From the NCBI RefSeq assembly GCF_006715095.1, contig NZ_VFMO01000001.1:2728001-2792000 (forward strand): 64,000 nucleotides of DNA, given 5' to 3'. Source of the stretch: Yimella lutea. Lineage in GTDB: Bacteria; Actinomycetota; Actinomycetes; Actinomycetales; Dermatophilaceae. The notes under the pieces are model-generated. The model saw only the letters and a list, made by a program, of their open reading frames with translations, did not search any database and had not been told where the DNA came from. This document shows, piece after piece, positions 1-9,487 of this stretch (within the stretch, counting starts at the first letter, position 1; each line of letters starts with the position of its first letter). A program made the position numbers and the translations under genes.

Positions 1-82
1 GCCGCATGAAGACGAAGTCTTTGCCAGTTCTGGAGACTGTTTCCTGACCCAAAGGGCGCCTGATTGGACGCACGATGGAGGC

Positions 83-1207
83 ATGAGCATTTCGCCGGCC
101 CTGTGCACGATCGTCCCGCCGCACATCCTGCGCGCCCTCGCGCAGTCGTCCGACGAACGGGTGGCACGCGCGGCAGAGCGCACATTGCGGGTTCGGGTGA
201 CCATCACCGGAATGCGGGAGGCGAGGGCCAACCGTCCCCGCCCTGGTCAGCCGCGTGCAGGCGGGTTGATTCCGCCCGACCTGCAGGCGCGGGTGGAGGA
301 GACGTCGCTCAGGCGGCCGGCATCCCTCACGGCTGCCCCGAAGCGTTCGGTGCACGACGCGCAGCAGGGCACGACACTTCCGGGAACACTCGTGCGCGGC
401 GAAGCCGACGGTCCGTCGTCCGACGAATCGGTCAACGAGGCGTACGACGGACTGGGTGCCACCTGGTCGTTGTTGCACGATGAGTTCAGTCGCGATTCGC
501 TCGACGACGAGGGACTCCCATTGATCGCGACCGTGCACTACGACCGCAACTTCGACAACGCGTATTGGGACGGCGAGCAGATGGTGTTCGGCGACGGTGA
601 CGGGGTCTACTTCAGCTCGTTCACCGACAGCATCGACGTCATCGGTCACGAACTCGCGCACGGCCTCACCCAGTACACCGCCGGCCTGGTCTATGTCGGC
701 CAGTCCGGAGCGCTCAACGAGTCGGTCTCCGACGTCATCGGCTCGATGGTCAAGCAACGTGAGCGCAATGAGACCGCGGCGCAGGCTGATTGGCTGATCG
801 GTGAGGGACTGTTCACCGACAAGGTGCAGGGCATCGCGTTGCGATCGCTGAAGGCACCGGGCACCGCGTACGACGACCCGAAGCTGGGCAAGGACCCGCA
901 ACCAGCGTCGATGGACGACTACCAGGACCTGCCCCACGACGACTCCGGCGACAACGGCGGCGTGCACATCAACTCCGGCATTCCCAACCACGCGTTCTAC
1001 CGTGCCGCCGTGGCGCTCGACGGCAACAGCTGGGAGACGGTGGGGCCGGTCTGGTACGACGCGCTCACCGCCGGCAGGTTGCCCAAGGACGCCGACTTCG
1101 TGGCATTCGCCCAGGCGACGGTCAAGGCGGCATCGGCCAGGTACGGCGACGGGTCCGCGCAGGAACAGGCCGTCGATCAGGCCTGGCGAGACGTGAAGGT
1201 GTTCTGA
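83..1207 (+). CDS. M4 (thermolysin/protealysin-type) metallopeptidase
   Basis: Zinc endopeptidase of 374 residues. The zinc-binding helix HELAH is at residues 189-193, and the third ligand is Glu213 in the ALNESVSD segment; the later VHINSGIPNHAFY stretch holds the expected substrate-stabilising His. There is no signal peptide. The N-terminus has CTIVPPHILRAL, the short PPxxL-type propeptide signature of protealysin-like members, which differ from thermolysin by lacking the long propeptide. The ATG at 83 follows a GATGGAGG ribosome-binding site. The gene stands alone, convergent with the methyltransferase gene, and no emfourin-like inhibitor gene follows. Cytoplasmic accumulation with non-classical release is known for some relatives but is only an inference here. 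Confidence 0.93.
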   Translation: MSISPALCTIVPPHILRALAQSSDERVARAAERTLRVRVTITGMREARANRPRPGQPRAGGLIPPDLQARVEETSLRRPASLTAAPKRSVHDAQQGTTLPGTLVRGEADGPSSDESVNEAYDGLGATWSLLHDEFSRDSLDDEGLPLIATVHYDRNFDNAYWDGEQMVFGDGDGVYFSSFTDSIDVIGHELAHGLTQYTAGLVYVGQSGALNESVSDVIGSMVKQRERNETAAQADWLIGEGLFTDKVQGIALRSLKAPGTAYDDPKLGKDPQPASMDDYQDLPHDDSGDNGGVHINSGIPNHAFYRAAVALDGNSWETVGPVWYDALTAGRLPKDADFVAFAQATVKAASARYGDGSAQEQAVDQAWRDVKVF

Positions 1208-1220
1208 GCGCAGCGGCGGC

Positions 1221-1958
1221 TCAACGCTTGATGTCGGGCAGGCGCCGGATCGCGAAGTAGCGGTCGTTGATCTCCTCGATGCCGAACTTCCCGATCGGGA
1301 TCTCGTCCAGCACCATGTCCTCGTCCAGTCCCCAGGCCGCAAGCTTGGTGGTTTCCTCGCGCATCTTCTGACCGTCACGCAGGACGACGAAGGTGTTGGT
1401 GATCTCCATCCGGTTGTCGCGTCCGGGTTGCGCCTCGAACCAGCGCTGGTACTCGTTGCGGCCCATCATCGCGGTGCTGAGGAGTTTGCGCTCGACCGAC
1501 TGCTCCGGCACACCGCCGTACGACCGGCTCATCAGGATGGGTGCGCCGGGCACGAGCACATCGGCCATGCGCTGCCAGAAGCGGTCGCGGGCGCGCCCAC
1601 CAAGGAAGTAGATCACGTTGAACAGCAACGCTCCACCACATTGCTCGGGCAACCAGGTGGAACCGATCGTCTCGTGCAGAACCGTTGTGCGCGAACGAAT
1701 CTCGGAACGTTCTGCAATCCGGGACATCAGGATCGCTCGCATCATCGGGTCGGGCTCCACCGACAGGATCTCGGCATCCGGGTACTGCTCACCGAGGGTC
1801 AGGGTGGTCAGGCCGCTTCCCGAACCGATGTCGATCATCGGGAACTGCGGCATGAACGCCGCCTTCTCCCAGGGGATGTCGCGGACGTAGTCCTTGTCGT
1901 CGATCGGCAGCCGCAGGGTGTCGCCGAACTCGGCCCACGCGAGGTTCTCGTCGGTCAT
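1221..1958 (-). CDS. Class I SAM-dependent methyltransferase
   Basis: A 245-residue protein with the Rossmann SAM-binding motif IDIGSGSGLTTLTLGEQYP near residues 42-60 and the acidic motif II in the LSVEPDP segment. The substrate is not apparent; the C-terminal half has no part I recognise. It is the last gene of the leftward hrcA-to-era operon, starting 7 nt after the era stop codon, so it is probably co-transcribed. It is a plain class I methyltransferase by fold; an assignment to a small molecule or an RNA would be a guess. Confidence 0.8.
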   Translation of the reverse strand: MTDENLAWAEFGDTLRLPIDDKDYVRDIPWEKAAFMPQFPMIDIGSGSGLTTLTLGEQYPDAEILSVEPDPMMRAILMSRIAERSEIRSRTTVLHETIGSTWLPEQCGGALLFNVIYFLGGRARDRFWQRMADVLVPGAPILMSRSYGGVPEQSVERKLLSTAMMGRNEYQRWFEAQPGRDNRMEITNTFVVLRDGQKMREETTKLAAWGLDEDMVLDEIPIGKFGIEEINDRYFAIRRLPDIKR

Positions 1959-1965
1959 GGCGTAC

Positions 1966-2877
1966 TCAGAATCCCAACTTCGACAACTGGTTCGGGTCGG
2001 TCTGCCAGTCCTTGGCGACCTTCACGTGCAGGTCGAGGAACACCCGCTGGCCGAGCAGCTTCTCGATGGCCTCGCGAGAATTGGTGCCCACCTCACGCAG
2101 GCGCGAGCCACCACGCCCGATGATGATCGCCTTCTGCGAGGGACGTTCGACGAAGACGTTGACGCGGATGTCCATCAGCGGCTTGCCTTCCGGACGGTCC
2201 TCGCGTGGAGTCATCTCCTCGACGACGACGGCCAGGCTGTGCGGCAACTCGTCCCGCACACCTTCGAGGGCGGCTTCACGCACGAGCTCGGCGATCATCA
2301 CCATCTCGGGCTCGTCGGTCAGCACGTCGTCCGGGTACAGCTTCGGCGAGTTCGGCAGGTAGGACGTCAGCAGTTCCGCGACCGTGTCGACCTGGGTGCC
2401 GTCGACCGCGGAACAGGGCACGATCTCGTCCCAGTCGCCGAGTTTGTCCATCGCGAGCAGGTGCTCGGTGATCCGGTCGCGCGGCACCTTGTCGATCTTC
2501 GTGGCGATCGCAATCACCGGCTTGCGGCGTCCACGGCGTAACTCGGCAAGTTCGTTGGCGATGAACTGGTCACCCGGGCCGATCTTCTGGTCGGCCGGCA
2601 GGCAGAAGCCGATGACGTCGACGTCCATCAGCGTCTCACGGACGACGTCGTTGAGCCGCTGACCCAGCAGCGTGCGCGGCTTGTGCAGACCGGGGGTGTC
2701 GACCAGCACCAATTGCGAGTCATCGGTGTTGTGGATACCGCGGATCGTGTGCCGCGTGGTCTGCGGCTTGCTCGAGGTGATCGCGACCTTCTGGCCGACC
2801 AGGGCGTTCGTCAACGTCGACTTGCCTGCGTTCGGTCGACCGACCAAGCAGGCGAACCCTGCCTTGAACTCACTCAT
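1966..2877 (-). CDS. era: GTPase Era
   Basis: Ribosome-associated GTPase that binds the 3' end of 16S rRNA during 30S assembly. G1 is GRPNAGKST at residues 13-21, G3 is DTPG at 60-63, and G4 appears as ATKID where the family usually has NKxD. The C-terminal KH domain is visible with the IIIGRGGSRLREVG core. Its 303 residues match the family. It lies between ybeY (78 nt upstream) and the methyltransferase gene. The ybeY-era pairing is widespread because both act in 16S rRNA maturation. Confidence 0.97.
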   Translation of the reverse strand: MSEFKAGFACLVGRPNAGKSTLTNALVGQKVAITSSKPQTTRHTIRGIHNTDDSQLVLVDTPGLHKPRTLLGQRLNDVVRETLMDVDVIGFCLPADQKIGPGDQFIANELAELRRGRRKPVIAIATKIDKVPRDRITEHLLAMDKLGDWDEIVPCSAVDGTQVDTVAELLTSYLPNSPKLYPDDVLTDEPEMVMIAELVREAALEGVRDELPHSLAVVVEEMTPREDRPEGKPLMDIRVNVFVERPSQKAIIIGRGGSRLREVGTNSREAIEKLLGQRVFLDLHVKVAKDWQTDPNQLSKLGF

Positions 2878-2955
2878 TCCGAACTCATTTCCAACCGATT
2901 GCGTGCTGCTCGCGTCCGTCCGGGGCGCAGTCGAAGTATGTCCGACGCTGCCGCG

Positions 2956-3444
2956 TCAGTCTCCCGACGGTGGGGTGATGCTCGTCGCGGCCGGCCTGCG
3001 GGCCAGGAAGGTCAGCAGCAACGTGCGCTGCAGGTCGAACATCTCCTTGCGCTCGTCCGGCTCGGCGTGGTCGAACCCGAGCAGGTGCAGGATGCCGTGC
3101 ACGGTCAGCAGCAGCATCTCCTCGGCAGGTGTATGACCGGCCTCCTCGGCCTGCTTCGCCGCGACCGTGGGGCAGAGCACGAGGTCGCCGAGGATGCCTT
3201 CCTCGGGATCGATCCCGTCCCGGCCGGGACGCAGCTCGTCCATGGGGAAACTCATCACGTCGGTCGGACCGGGCAGGTCCATCCACTTCACGTGCAGCAC
3301 CTCCATCGCGTCCTCGTCGATGACGGTGATGGCCAGTTCGGCCTCGGGGTGCACGCGCATCTCCTGCAGCACCCACCCCGCGCACTCGCGCAGTTCCTCG
3401 AGGTCGACCTCGACGTCGGTCTCGTTGGCGACGTCGATGCTCAC
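2956..3444 (-). CDS. ybeY: rRNA maturation RNase YbeY
   Basis: Zinc-dependent endoribonuclease involved in 16S rRNA 3'-end processing and 70S quality control. The H-x3-H-x5-H metal motif is present as HGILHLLGFDH near residue 120 of 162. The ATG overlaps the phoH stop codon by four bases (ATGA at 3441-3444), which fixes this start and implies translational coupling. The order phoH-ybeY-era is conserved in many bacteria. Confidence 0.96.
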   Translation of the reverse strand: MSIDVANETDVEVDLEELRECAGWVLQEMRVHPEAELAITVIDEDAMEVLHVKWMDLPGPTDVMSFPMDELRPGRDGIDPEEGILGDLVLCPTVAAKQAEEAGHTPAEEMLLLTVHGILHLLGFDHAEPDERKEMFDLQRTLLLTFLARRPAATSITPPSGD

Positions 3445-4496
3445 GCCTTCTTCCCCGCTGCTCCAGCACGACGCGGACCCTGCCCGTCACGCTTGTCAGG
3501 GGTGCGGCGGTGGGCATCGAAGCGGTCGTACGCCTCGACGATCTCGCTCACAAGGCGGTGACGGACGACGTCCTGCGCGGTGAGGTGGGCGAAGTGGACG
3601 TCGTCGACCCCCTTGAGGATGTCCTGGACGACCCGCAGCCCGGAGGTGGTGCCGCCGGGCAGGTCGACCTGGGTGACGTCACCGGTGACGACCATCTTGG
3701 AGCCGAAACCGAGGCGGGTGAGGAACATCTTCATCTGCTCGGCGGAGGTGTTCTGGGCCTCGTCCAGGATGATGAACGCTCCGTTGAGCGTGCGGCCACG
3801 CATGTAGGCCAGCGGTGCGACCTCCACCGTGCCGGACGCCATGAGCCGCGGTATCGAGTCGGGGTCGACCATGTCGTGCAGTGCGTCGTACAGCGGACGC
3901 AGATAGGGGTCGATCTTCTCGTTGAGCGACCCGGGCAGGAAGCCAAGACGCTCGCCGGCCTCGACCGCCGGACGGGTCAGGATGATCCGGTCGACCTCCT
4001 TGGCCTGCAGGGCGGCCACCGCTTTCGCCATCGCGAGGTAGGTCTTACCGGTGCCGGCCGGGCCGATGCCGAACACGATCGTGTTCTCGTCGATCGCGTC
4101 GACGTACTCCTTCTGCCCCAGCGTCTTCGGGCGGACGGTGCGGCCGCGACTGCTGACAATGTTCATCGTGAGCACGTCGGCCGGGCGCTCGCGGGTCTTG
4201 CGGCGCAGCATGCCGATCGAGCGTTCCACGGCGTCACGATTGAGCGGGTGACCGGCGTCGACGATCGCGATGAGTTCGTCGAGCAGATCCTCGACCAGAG
4301 CCATGTCGCCGGGATCGCCCTGCAGCTGGATTCCATTGCCGCGGACCGCGATCACCAGCTTCGGGAACGCGCGCTCGATGGTGGTGAGCAACTCGTCGTT
4401 CGGCCCGAGCAACTGCACCATCGGCACATCCGGTGGTACTTCGACGGCGTGGGTCGCCTGGACGGTGTGCGGGGTGCTGTTGGTCGAATCTGTCAT
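3441..4496 (-). CDS. phoH: PhoH family ATPase (PhoL)
   Basis: P-loop ATPase of the PhoH/PhoL family, consistently linked to ybeY and thought to take part in RNA metabolism. Walker A is GPAGTGKT at residues 145-152 and a Walker B ILDEAQN follows about 90 residues later. I chose the ATG at 4496, giving a protein that begins MTDSTNS. The frame stays open to an ATG at 4535, but that start adds 13 basic residues and has no better ribosome-binding site. About 66 nt separate it from rsmE upstream, and it overlaps ybeY by 4 nt downstream. Confidence 0.93.
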   Translation of the reverse strand: MTDSTNSTPHTVQATHAVEVPPDVPMVQLLGPNDELLTTIERAFPKLVIAVRGNGIQLQGDPGDMALVEDLLDELIAIVDAGHPLNRDAVERSIGMLRRKTRERPADVLTMNIVSSRGRTVRPKTLGQKEYVDAIDENTIVFGIGPAGTGKTYLAMAKAVAALQAKEVDRIILTRPAVEAGERLGFLPGSLNEKIDPYLRPLYDALHDMVDPDSIPRLMASGTVEVAPLAYMRGRTLNGAFIILDEAQNTSAEQMKMFLTRLGFGSKMVVTGDVTQVDLPGGTTSGLRVVQDILKGVDDVHFAHLTAQDVVRHRLVSEIVEAYDRFDAHRRTPDKRDGQGPRRAGAAGKKA

Positions 4497-4562
4497 CGTG
4501 CGTCCCAGTCTACGTGCGGGTCCGATGGGTCTCATCCGAAATTCACGCCGGCTTCGAGTGGG

Positions 4563-5309
4563 TCAGTGGTGCGCCCAGCGGGTGCCCGACATGACGACCG
4601 CGAGAGCTGCCGGCCCGGCGCTCGACGAGCGCAGTACATGCGGTCCGAGACGGACGATCCGTGCCCCGGCGTCCTCGAGCACCGACAGTTCGGCGGGGCT
4701 GATGCCGCCCTCGGGTCCGACCACGATCGCGAGTTCTTCCACTCCGGCGAGGTCGACATCGGCCAAGGCAGTCGTTGCGTCCTCGTGCAGGACGAACACG
4801 GTGCGGCCGTTCGCCAGGCCGGCGAGCCCCCTGCGATCGAGCAACGGACCGACGACCGGGACGGTGGCCCGGCGGGACTGCTTGGCCGCCGCACGAACGA
4901 CCAGCTCCCACTTGCGCGCAGCCTTCGCGCCGCGCTCGCCCTTCCACTGCACGATGCTGCGCTCGGCCTGCCATGGCACGACCTCGTCGACACCCAATTC
5001 CGTTGCGGCTTCGATGGCTTGGTCGTCGCGATCGCCCTTGGCGAGCGCCTGGACGAGGATCACACGCGGGAGTTGCGGAGTCTGTTGCTCGGTGCTGACG
5101 ACAACCAGATCGAGCCGGTCCTTGTACGCCGCCGCCACCGTGCACTGAGCGACCGTCCCGGAACCGTCGGCGACCAAGACGGTTTCCCCCGGCTCGATCC
5201 GCTTCACGGTGGCCGCGTGTCGCCCCTCCGGGCCGTCGAGCACCAGCGGGGCACCGTCAGTGACACCGTCCAGGCGTCCGGCGTCGATCAGGAAGAGCGC
5301 AGCGGTCAC
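4563..5309 (-). CDS. rsmE: 16S rRNA (uracil1498-N3)-methyltransferase RsmE
   Basis: SPOUT-class methyltransferase that modifies U1498 of 16S rRNA. The knotted SAM-binding loop is recognisable as [13 protein letters not shown] in the C-terminal third, and a PUA-like N-terminal part contains [13 protein letters not shown]. Length is 248 residues. The start is a GTG whose bases overlap the dnaJ stop codon (GTGA at 5306-5309). It sits in the hrcA-dnaJ-rsmE arrangement common in actinobacteria. Confidence 0.95.
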   Translation of the reverse strand: MTAALFLIDAGRLDGVTDGAPLVLDGPEGRHAATVKRIEPGETVLVADGSGTVAQCTVAAAYKDRLDLVVVSTEQQTPQLPRVILVQALAKGDRDDQAIEAATELGVDEVVPWQAERSIVQWKGERGAKAARKWELVVRAAAKQSRRATVPVVGPLLDRRGLAGLANGRTVFVLHEDATTALADVDLAGVEELAIVVGPEGGISPAELSVLEDAGARIVRLGPHVLRSSSAGPAALAVVMSGTRWAHH

Positions 5310-6424
5310 TTGAACGCGTCGCGCAGCTTGCCGAACAGTCCCTTGTCGGCTCGCTGGAAGTTGCCCTCCGGACGCTCTTCGCCGCGGGCCGTGGCGAGCT
5401 GACGCAGCAGATCGCGCTGCTCGTCGGACAGGTTCATCGGGGTGCGGACGTTGGTGTGCACCAGCAGGTCGCCGCGCATGTTCGTGCGCAGGTGCGTGAC
5501 GCCGAGGCCCTTGAGCGTGATGACATCGCCCGGCTGGGTGCCGGCCTTGATCTCCACGTCGCGCGGGCCGTCGAGGGTCTGTAGGGGCAGGTTGGCACCG
5601 AGGGCGGCCGCGGTCATCGGGAGTTCGACCGAGCAGTGCAGATCGTCGCCCCGACGTTGGAAGGTCTCGTGCTTGCGGACCCGCACCTCGACGTAGAGAT
5701 CGCCGTTCGGGCCACCACCGGGGCCCACCTCGCCCTCGCCGCTCAGTTGGATGCGGGTGCCGGTGTCGACCCCCGCGGGCACCTTGATCTTCAGCGTGCG
5801 GCGGTCACGACGGCGTCCCTCGCCGGAGCAGTCCGGGCACGGCGACTCGACGACCTCGCCGTAACCGTGACAGGCACCGCACGGACGGGTGGTCATGATC
5901 TGGCCGAGGAAGGAACGCTGCACCTGCTGCACCTGACCGGCGCCCTGGCAGACGTCGCAGGTGCGGCGTCCGGTGCCCGGGCGGGAGCCTTCACCGTCGC
6001 ACGTGTCACACAGGATCGCGGTGTCGAAGACGAGGTCCTCGGCGCCACCGAAAACGGCGGTCGACAGATCGATCTGCAACGGGACGAGGGCGTCCTGTCC
6101 GTGCTGGACGCGAGACCTCGGGCCACCCTGCGTACCGGCCGCGCCGGCACCGAAGAAGGCGTCCATGACGTCGGTGAAGCTGAAGTTGCCGCCGAACCCT
6201 GCGTGCTGACCGCCGAACGGGTCGGCGCCCATGTCGTACTGCTGACGCTTGTTCGGGTCGGACAGCACCTCGTAGGCCTGCGAGATCTTCTTGAACTCGG
6301 CCTCGGCCTCCGGCCCCGGGTTGACGTCGGGGTGCAACTTGCGGGCCTGCTTGCGGTAGGCGCGCTTGATGTCCTCCGCCGAGGAGTCGCGGGACACGCC
6401 GAGATCGGCGTAGTAGTCGTTCAA
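5306..6424 (-). CDS. dnaJ: Molecular chaperone DnaJ (DnaJ2 type)
   Basis: Co-chaperone that stimulates DnaK ATPase activity. The J domain occupies residues 1-65 with HPD at 31-33. A Gly/Phe-rich linker follows, then four CxxCxGxG zinc modules ([32 protein letters not shown]), then the C-terminal substrate-binding domain. At 372 residues it is complete. It starts 9 nt after hrcA ends, so it falls under the CIRCE operator upstream of hrcA. This is the hrcA-linked copy, so another dnaJ next to dnaK elsewhere in the genome is likely. Confidence 0.97.
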   Translation of the reverse strand: MNDYYADLGVSRDSSAEDIKRAYRKQARKLHPDVNPGPEAEAEFKKISQAYEVLSDPNKRQQYDMGADPFGGQHAGFGGNFSFTDVMDAFFGAGAAGTQGGPRSRVQHGQDALVPLQIDLSTAVFGGAEDLVFDTAILCDTCDGEGSRPGTGRRTCDVCQGAGQVQQVQRSFLGQIMTTRPCGACHGYGEVVESPCPDCSGEGRRRDRRTLKIKVPAGVDTGTRIQLSGEGEVGPGGGPNGDLYVEVRVRKHETFQRRGDDLHCSVELPMTAAALGANLPLQTLDGPRDVEIKAGTQPGDVITLKGLGVTHLRTNMRGDLLVHTNVRTPMNLSDEQRDLLRQLATARGEERPEGNFQRADKGLFGKLRDAFK

Positions 6425-6433
6425 CGAAGTTCC

Positions 6434-7444
6434 TTACTGCTCGAGAATTTCCGAGACGTAACGGGCGACCGCGCGAACCGCGGCTATGGTGGTGAGGTAG
6501 TCCATGCGGGTCGGACCCAGCACACCGATACCACCGGCGGTGTACGGAGCGCTGACGATCGATGCCGTCCGGAATCCGTCGATGGCGTTCTCGCCGCCGA
6601 TCCGGACGTAGACGTCGTCGCCTTCCATCTGCTGCAGCAAACGCAACAGAACGACGTGTTCTTCCAAGGCGTCCAGCACCGGTCCGATGGTCTCTGGGAA
6701 GTCCTGCCCGGAGCGCACCAGGTGGGAGGTGCCGGCCATGACGACGCGCTCCTCACGCTCCTCGGCCAGGAAGTCGCGGATCACGCCGACGGACGTGGGA
6801 GTGGAGTCGTCGGGGTGCGAGTCAGGCTTCGCGCCTGCGCGGCGCTGCTCGGCCCAGGCGTCCAGCCGGTCGGCGGCGTGAGCGCGGGTGCGCCCTTCGG
6901 CGGCCTGGTTGACGACGTCGCGCAGGCTGAGGAGTTGGTCGGCGGTGTGGGCGATGGTCAGCACCCGCTGCTCCACCCGTCCGGTCGACATGATCAGCAC
7001 GACCATGACCTTGGTGTCGGCGAGGCTGACGAGCTCGATGTGACGGACGGTGGCGGTGCCGATCGACGGGTACTGCATGACCGCGACCTGGTGGGTGAGC
7101 GACGAGAGCAGCCGGACGGTGCGGTCGACGATGTCGTCGAGGTCGACCGCCTGCTGCAGGAAGGTCTCGATGGCGACACGCTCGGAGCGTGACAGCGGCT
7201 TCATGTGGCCGAGTTGGTCGACGAACCGGCGGTATCCGGCGTCGGTTGGGACACGTCCGGCGGAGGTGTGTGGGGCACTGATCAGCCCCTCCTCCTCCAG
7301 GGCGGCCATGTCGTTGCGGATCGTTGCGGCGCTGACGCCGAGTTGGTGACGATCCAGCAAGGCCTTGGACCCGACGGGCTCGGAGGTGGCGACGTAGTCC
7401 TGCACGATCGCGCGCAGCACGTCGAGACGGCGTTGTTCGCTCAT
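6434..7444 (-). CDS. hrcA: Heat-inducible transcription repressor HrcA
   Basis: Repressor of heat-shock genes that binds CIRCE inverted repeats. The N-terminal winged helix is visible (LGVSAATIRNDMAALEEEG), followed by the conserved HTSAGRVPTDAGYR stretch. Length 336 residues. The ATG at 7442-7444 is preceded by a strong GAGGAGG ribosome-binding site. A perfect CIRCE element lies 35 nt upstream of the start codon, so the repressor controls its own operon together with dnaJ. Confidence 0.97.
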   Translation of the reverse strand: MSEQRRLDVLRAIVQDYVATSEPVGSKALLDRHQLGVSAATIRNDMAALEEEGLISAPHTSAGRVPTDAGYRRFVDQLGHMKPLSRSERVAIETFLQQAVDLDDIVDRTVRLLSSLTHQVAVMQYPSIGTATVRHIELVSLADTKVMVVLIMSTGRVEQRVLTIAHTADQLLSLRDVVNQAAEGRTRAHAADRLDAWAEQRRAGAKPDSHPDDSTPTSVGVIRDFLAEEREERVVMAGTSHLVRSGQDFPETIGPVLDALEEHVVLLRLLQQMEGDDVYVRIGGENAIDGFRTASIVSAPYTAGGIGVLGPTRMDYLTTIAAVRAVARYVSEILEQ

Positions 7445-7478
7445 CGGTCCTCCTCACTGTTCGGGCTCGCTCGCGACT

Positions 7479-7505
7479 TTGGCACTCCGAGGGCACGAGT
7501 GCCAA
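7479..7505. promoter_or_regulatory. CIRCE operator
   Basis: Perfect inverted repeat TTGGCACTC-N9-GAGTGCCAA. It matches the CIRCE consensus TTAGCACTC-N9-GAGTGCTAA except for one symmetric position. It is the HrcA binding site and lies directly upstream of hrcA. It also lies about 70 nt upstream of the rightward DUF3097 gene, which might therefore share some heat regulation. Confidence 0.95.
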
Positions 7506-7575
7506 TTCTACGACCCGGCGCGAACCGCGCGTGTCACCCACGACGTGACCTGCGCCGCCGTCTACCGTGACGGCC

Positions 7576-8451
7576 GTGACAGACCGATACGGCTCCGATG
7601 TGCTCTCCTCCGACTGGCGCGCGCCCAAGCGTGGACGATCCCAGGAGGTCGCCGCGGAGCCCGACACGGTCGTCGAGGAGGTCGACACCGGGTTCGTCGG
7701 CGCCGTCGTCCGGGTGGAGAAGGTCGGCGGGATGCACGTGGTGCACCTGGAGGACCGACGCGGCAAGGTGCGCGCGTTCCCGCTCGGCCCGGGCTTCCTC
7801 ATCGACGGACGCCCGGTGATCCTGACTCCCCCACGCCCGGCGGACGCGGCCGCGCTGGCGGCCGCACGCGCCACCACCACGCGTACGGCGAGTGGGTCGG
7901 TCGCCGTGGCCGACCAGCGGGCGAAGGTCGCGCTCGGCTCCCGGATCTTCGTCGAGGGCCGACATGACGCCGAGCTGGTCGAGAAGGTGTGGGGCCACGA
8001 CCTGCGGGTCGAGGGCGTGGTCGTCGAGATGCTGGACGGCGTGGACGACCTGTCGGCCGTGATCCGCGATTTCGCCCCCGGGCCGGGGCGGCGCATGGGC
8101 ATCCTCGTCGACCACCTGGTGCGGGGCACCAAGGAGCAGCGCATCGTCGACGCCGCGCGGGCGCTGCCTCAGTCGCGCGACCATGTGCTGATCCTCGGCC
8201 ACCCGTACGTCGACGTGTGGCAGAGCGTGCGTCCGCAAAAGCTGGGTTGGACCAAGTGGCCGGTGATACCGCGCGGCACCTCGTGGAAGCACGGCATCCT
8301 TGCCGAGCTCGGCTGGCCGCACGCCTCTCAGGCTGACGTCGCGCGCGGGTGGAAGCGCATTCTCGGCACGGTCGACAACTACGCCGATCTGCAGCCGGAG
8401 CTGCTCGGCCGCGTCGAGGAGCTCATCGACTTCGTCACCGCTCCGGTCTGA
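7576..8451 (+). CDS. DUF3097 family protein with TOPRIM-like segment
   Basis: Actinobacterial conserved protein of unknown function, 291 residues from the GTG at 7576. That start gives the family-typical beginning MTDRYGSDVLSSDWRAPKR; a GTG at 7567 in frame is the alternative. The middle contains GSRIFVEGRHDAELVEKVWG, an acidic DG further on and GILVDHLVRG, which together resemble the TOPRIM fold of primases and small-RNA-processing nucleases. No clear ribosome-binding site precedes the start, so a leaderless message is possible. It is divergent from hrcA. Confidence 0.85.
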   Translation: MTDRYGSDVLSSDWRAPKRGRSQEVAAEPDTVVEEVDTGFVGAVVRVEKVGGMHVVHLEDRRGKVRAFPLGPGFLIDGRPVILTPPRPADAAALAAARATTTRTASGSVAVADQRAKVALGSRIFVEGRHDAELVEKVWGHDLRVEGVVVEMLDGVDDLSAVIRDFAPGPGRRMGILVDHLVRGTKEQRIVDAARALPQSRDHVLILGHPYVDVWQSVRPQKLGWTKWPVIPRGTSWKHGILAELGWPHASQADVARGWKRILGTVDNYADLQPELLGRVEELIDFVTAPV

Positions 8452-8478
8452 TCCGATTCACCTTGTAGGTTCTGCGTC

Positions 8479-9381
8479 ATGACCTCTCGCCCGGCCGCGT
8501 CGCTGCATGCCGACCTGGTGGCGGTCGTCGTCTCGGTCGGCACCTGCGCGGGCGCGCCCGATCAGGGACCGATGGTGCTCGCCGCCGGCGATCCACTGCA
8601 CCTTCCGGCGGGCCCGTTGCGCACCGACCACCACTCGCTGCAGAACGGCGCGCGAGCGTTCGTTGCGGAACAGACGGGGCACTCCCTGGGCTTCGTGGAG
8701 CAGCTCTATACGTTTGCCGACCTGGGCCGCGACGGTTCCGCCGGTCGGGCGGTGTCGATCTCCTACCTGGGGCTCACGCGGGCGGCCGCCGACGACGGCT
8801 GGCGCGATGTCTACGACCTGCTGCCGTGGGAAGATCGCCGTTCAGAGCGATCAATCGCGTTGTGCGACAAGCTGATCAGCGAGCTGCGCAGGTGGTCGAC
8901 CGATGCGTCCGAACGCATCGCGCACATCTTCGGTGATGGTGAACTGCCATGGCGTCCCGAGCTGGCGCTGCAACGTTACGAGTTGCTCTGGGAGGCCGGA
9001 CTGGTTGCGGATTCGCCCAACGCCGCTGACGGCGTCGACGGCCTCACCGGCCCCGCGATGCACTCCGACCACCGCCGCATCCTCGCGACGGGTCTGTCCA
9101 GGCTGCGCTCGACGATCCAGTACCGCCCACTCGTGTTCGAGCTCATGCCCCCGACGTTCACCCTGGGCGAGCTGCAGGCGGTGGTCGAGGCGTTGGTCGG
9201 CGCCGGCCTGCACAAACAGAACTTCCGCCGCTCGGTCGAACAGCAGGCGCTGGTGGAGCCGACCGATGACACCTCTCGCGCCACCGGCGGACGACCGGCG
9301 CGGCTCTACCGCTTCCGTCGCGAGGCCATTGCGGCCCGCGGCCAGGTGGGCACCAAGGTGCCGATCCCCCGATCGCGCTGA
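8479..9381 (+). CDS. NadQ/NrtR-like NAD biosynthesis regulator
   Basis: A 300-residue protein encoded directly upstream of nadABC. The N-terminal half looks like a Nudix fold, but its Nudix box is degenerate: the region with PAGPL...GARAFVAEQTG lacks the full GX5EX7REUXEEXGU pattern. The C-terminal part (FELMPPTFTLGELQAVVEALVGAGLHKQNFRRSVEQQALV, RPARLYRFRREA) is the winged helix seen in NrtR-type regulators. Known NrtR/NadQ proteins use the Nudix-like domain as a ligand sensor and repress NAD genes. Position and architecture support that role here. Target sites are probably the palindromes between this gene and nadA. Confidence 0.8.
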   Translation: MTSRPAASLHADLVAVVVSVGTCAGAPDQGPMVLAAGDPLHLPAGPLRTDHHSLQNGARAFVAEQTGHSLGFVEQLYTFADLGRDGSAGRAVSISYLGLTRAAADDGWRDVYDLLPWEDRRSERSIALCDKLISELRRWSTDASERIAHIFGDGELPWRPELALQRYELLWEAGLVADSPNAADGVDGLTGPAMHSDHRRILATGLSRLRSTIQYRPLVFELMPPTFTLGELQAVVEALVGAGLHKQNFRRSVEQQALVEPTDDTSRATGGRPARLYRFRREAIAARGQVGTKVPIPRSR

Positions 9382-9431
9382 CCCGCGTCCGCCGCTGCGG
9401 GTACGGCCCACCCTCCGCAACCACTGCGCCT

Positions 9432-9479
9432 CTCACTGCAAACACAGCGCGTGCTCGCACGCGCGGTATTTGCAGTGAG
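9432..9479. promoter_or_regulatory. Nested inverted repeat upstream of nadA
   Basis: Outer arms CTCACTGCAAA (9432-9442) and TTTGCAGTGAG (9469-9479) are perfect. Inner arms GCGCGTG (9447-9453) and CACGCGC (9458-9464) share exactly the same centre. The 48-base unit could be the hairpin terminator of the regulator gene or a regulator operator; it has no T tract. It lies 50 nt after the regulator's stop codon and 58 nt before the nadA start. Confidence 0.7.
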
Positions 9480-9487
9480 CGATGTTA

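Noticed and set aside
7822..8144. Minus-strand frame upstream of hrcA as an N-terminal extension
   Set aside because: It overlaps the DUF3097 gene and would read through the CIRCE operator; hrcA has its own strong ribosome-binding site at 7444.
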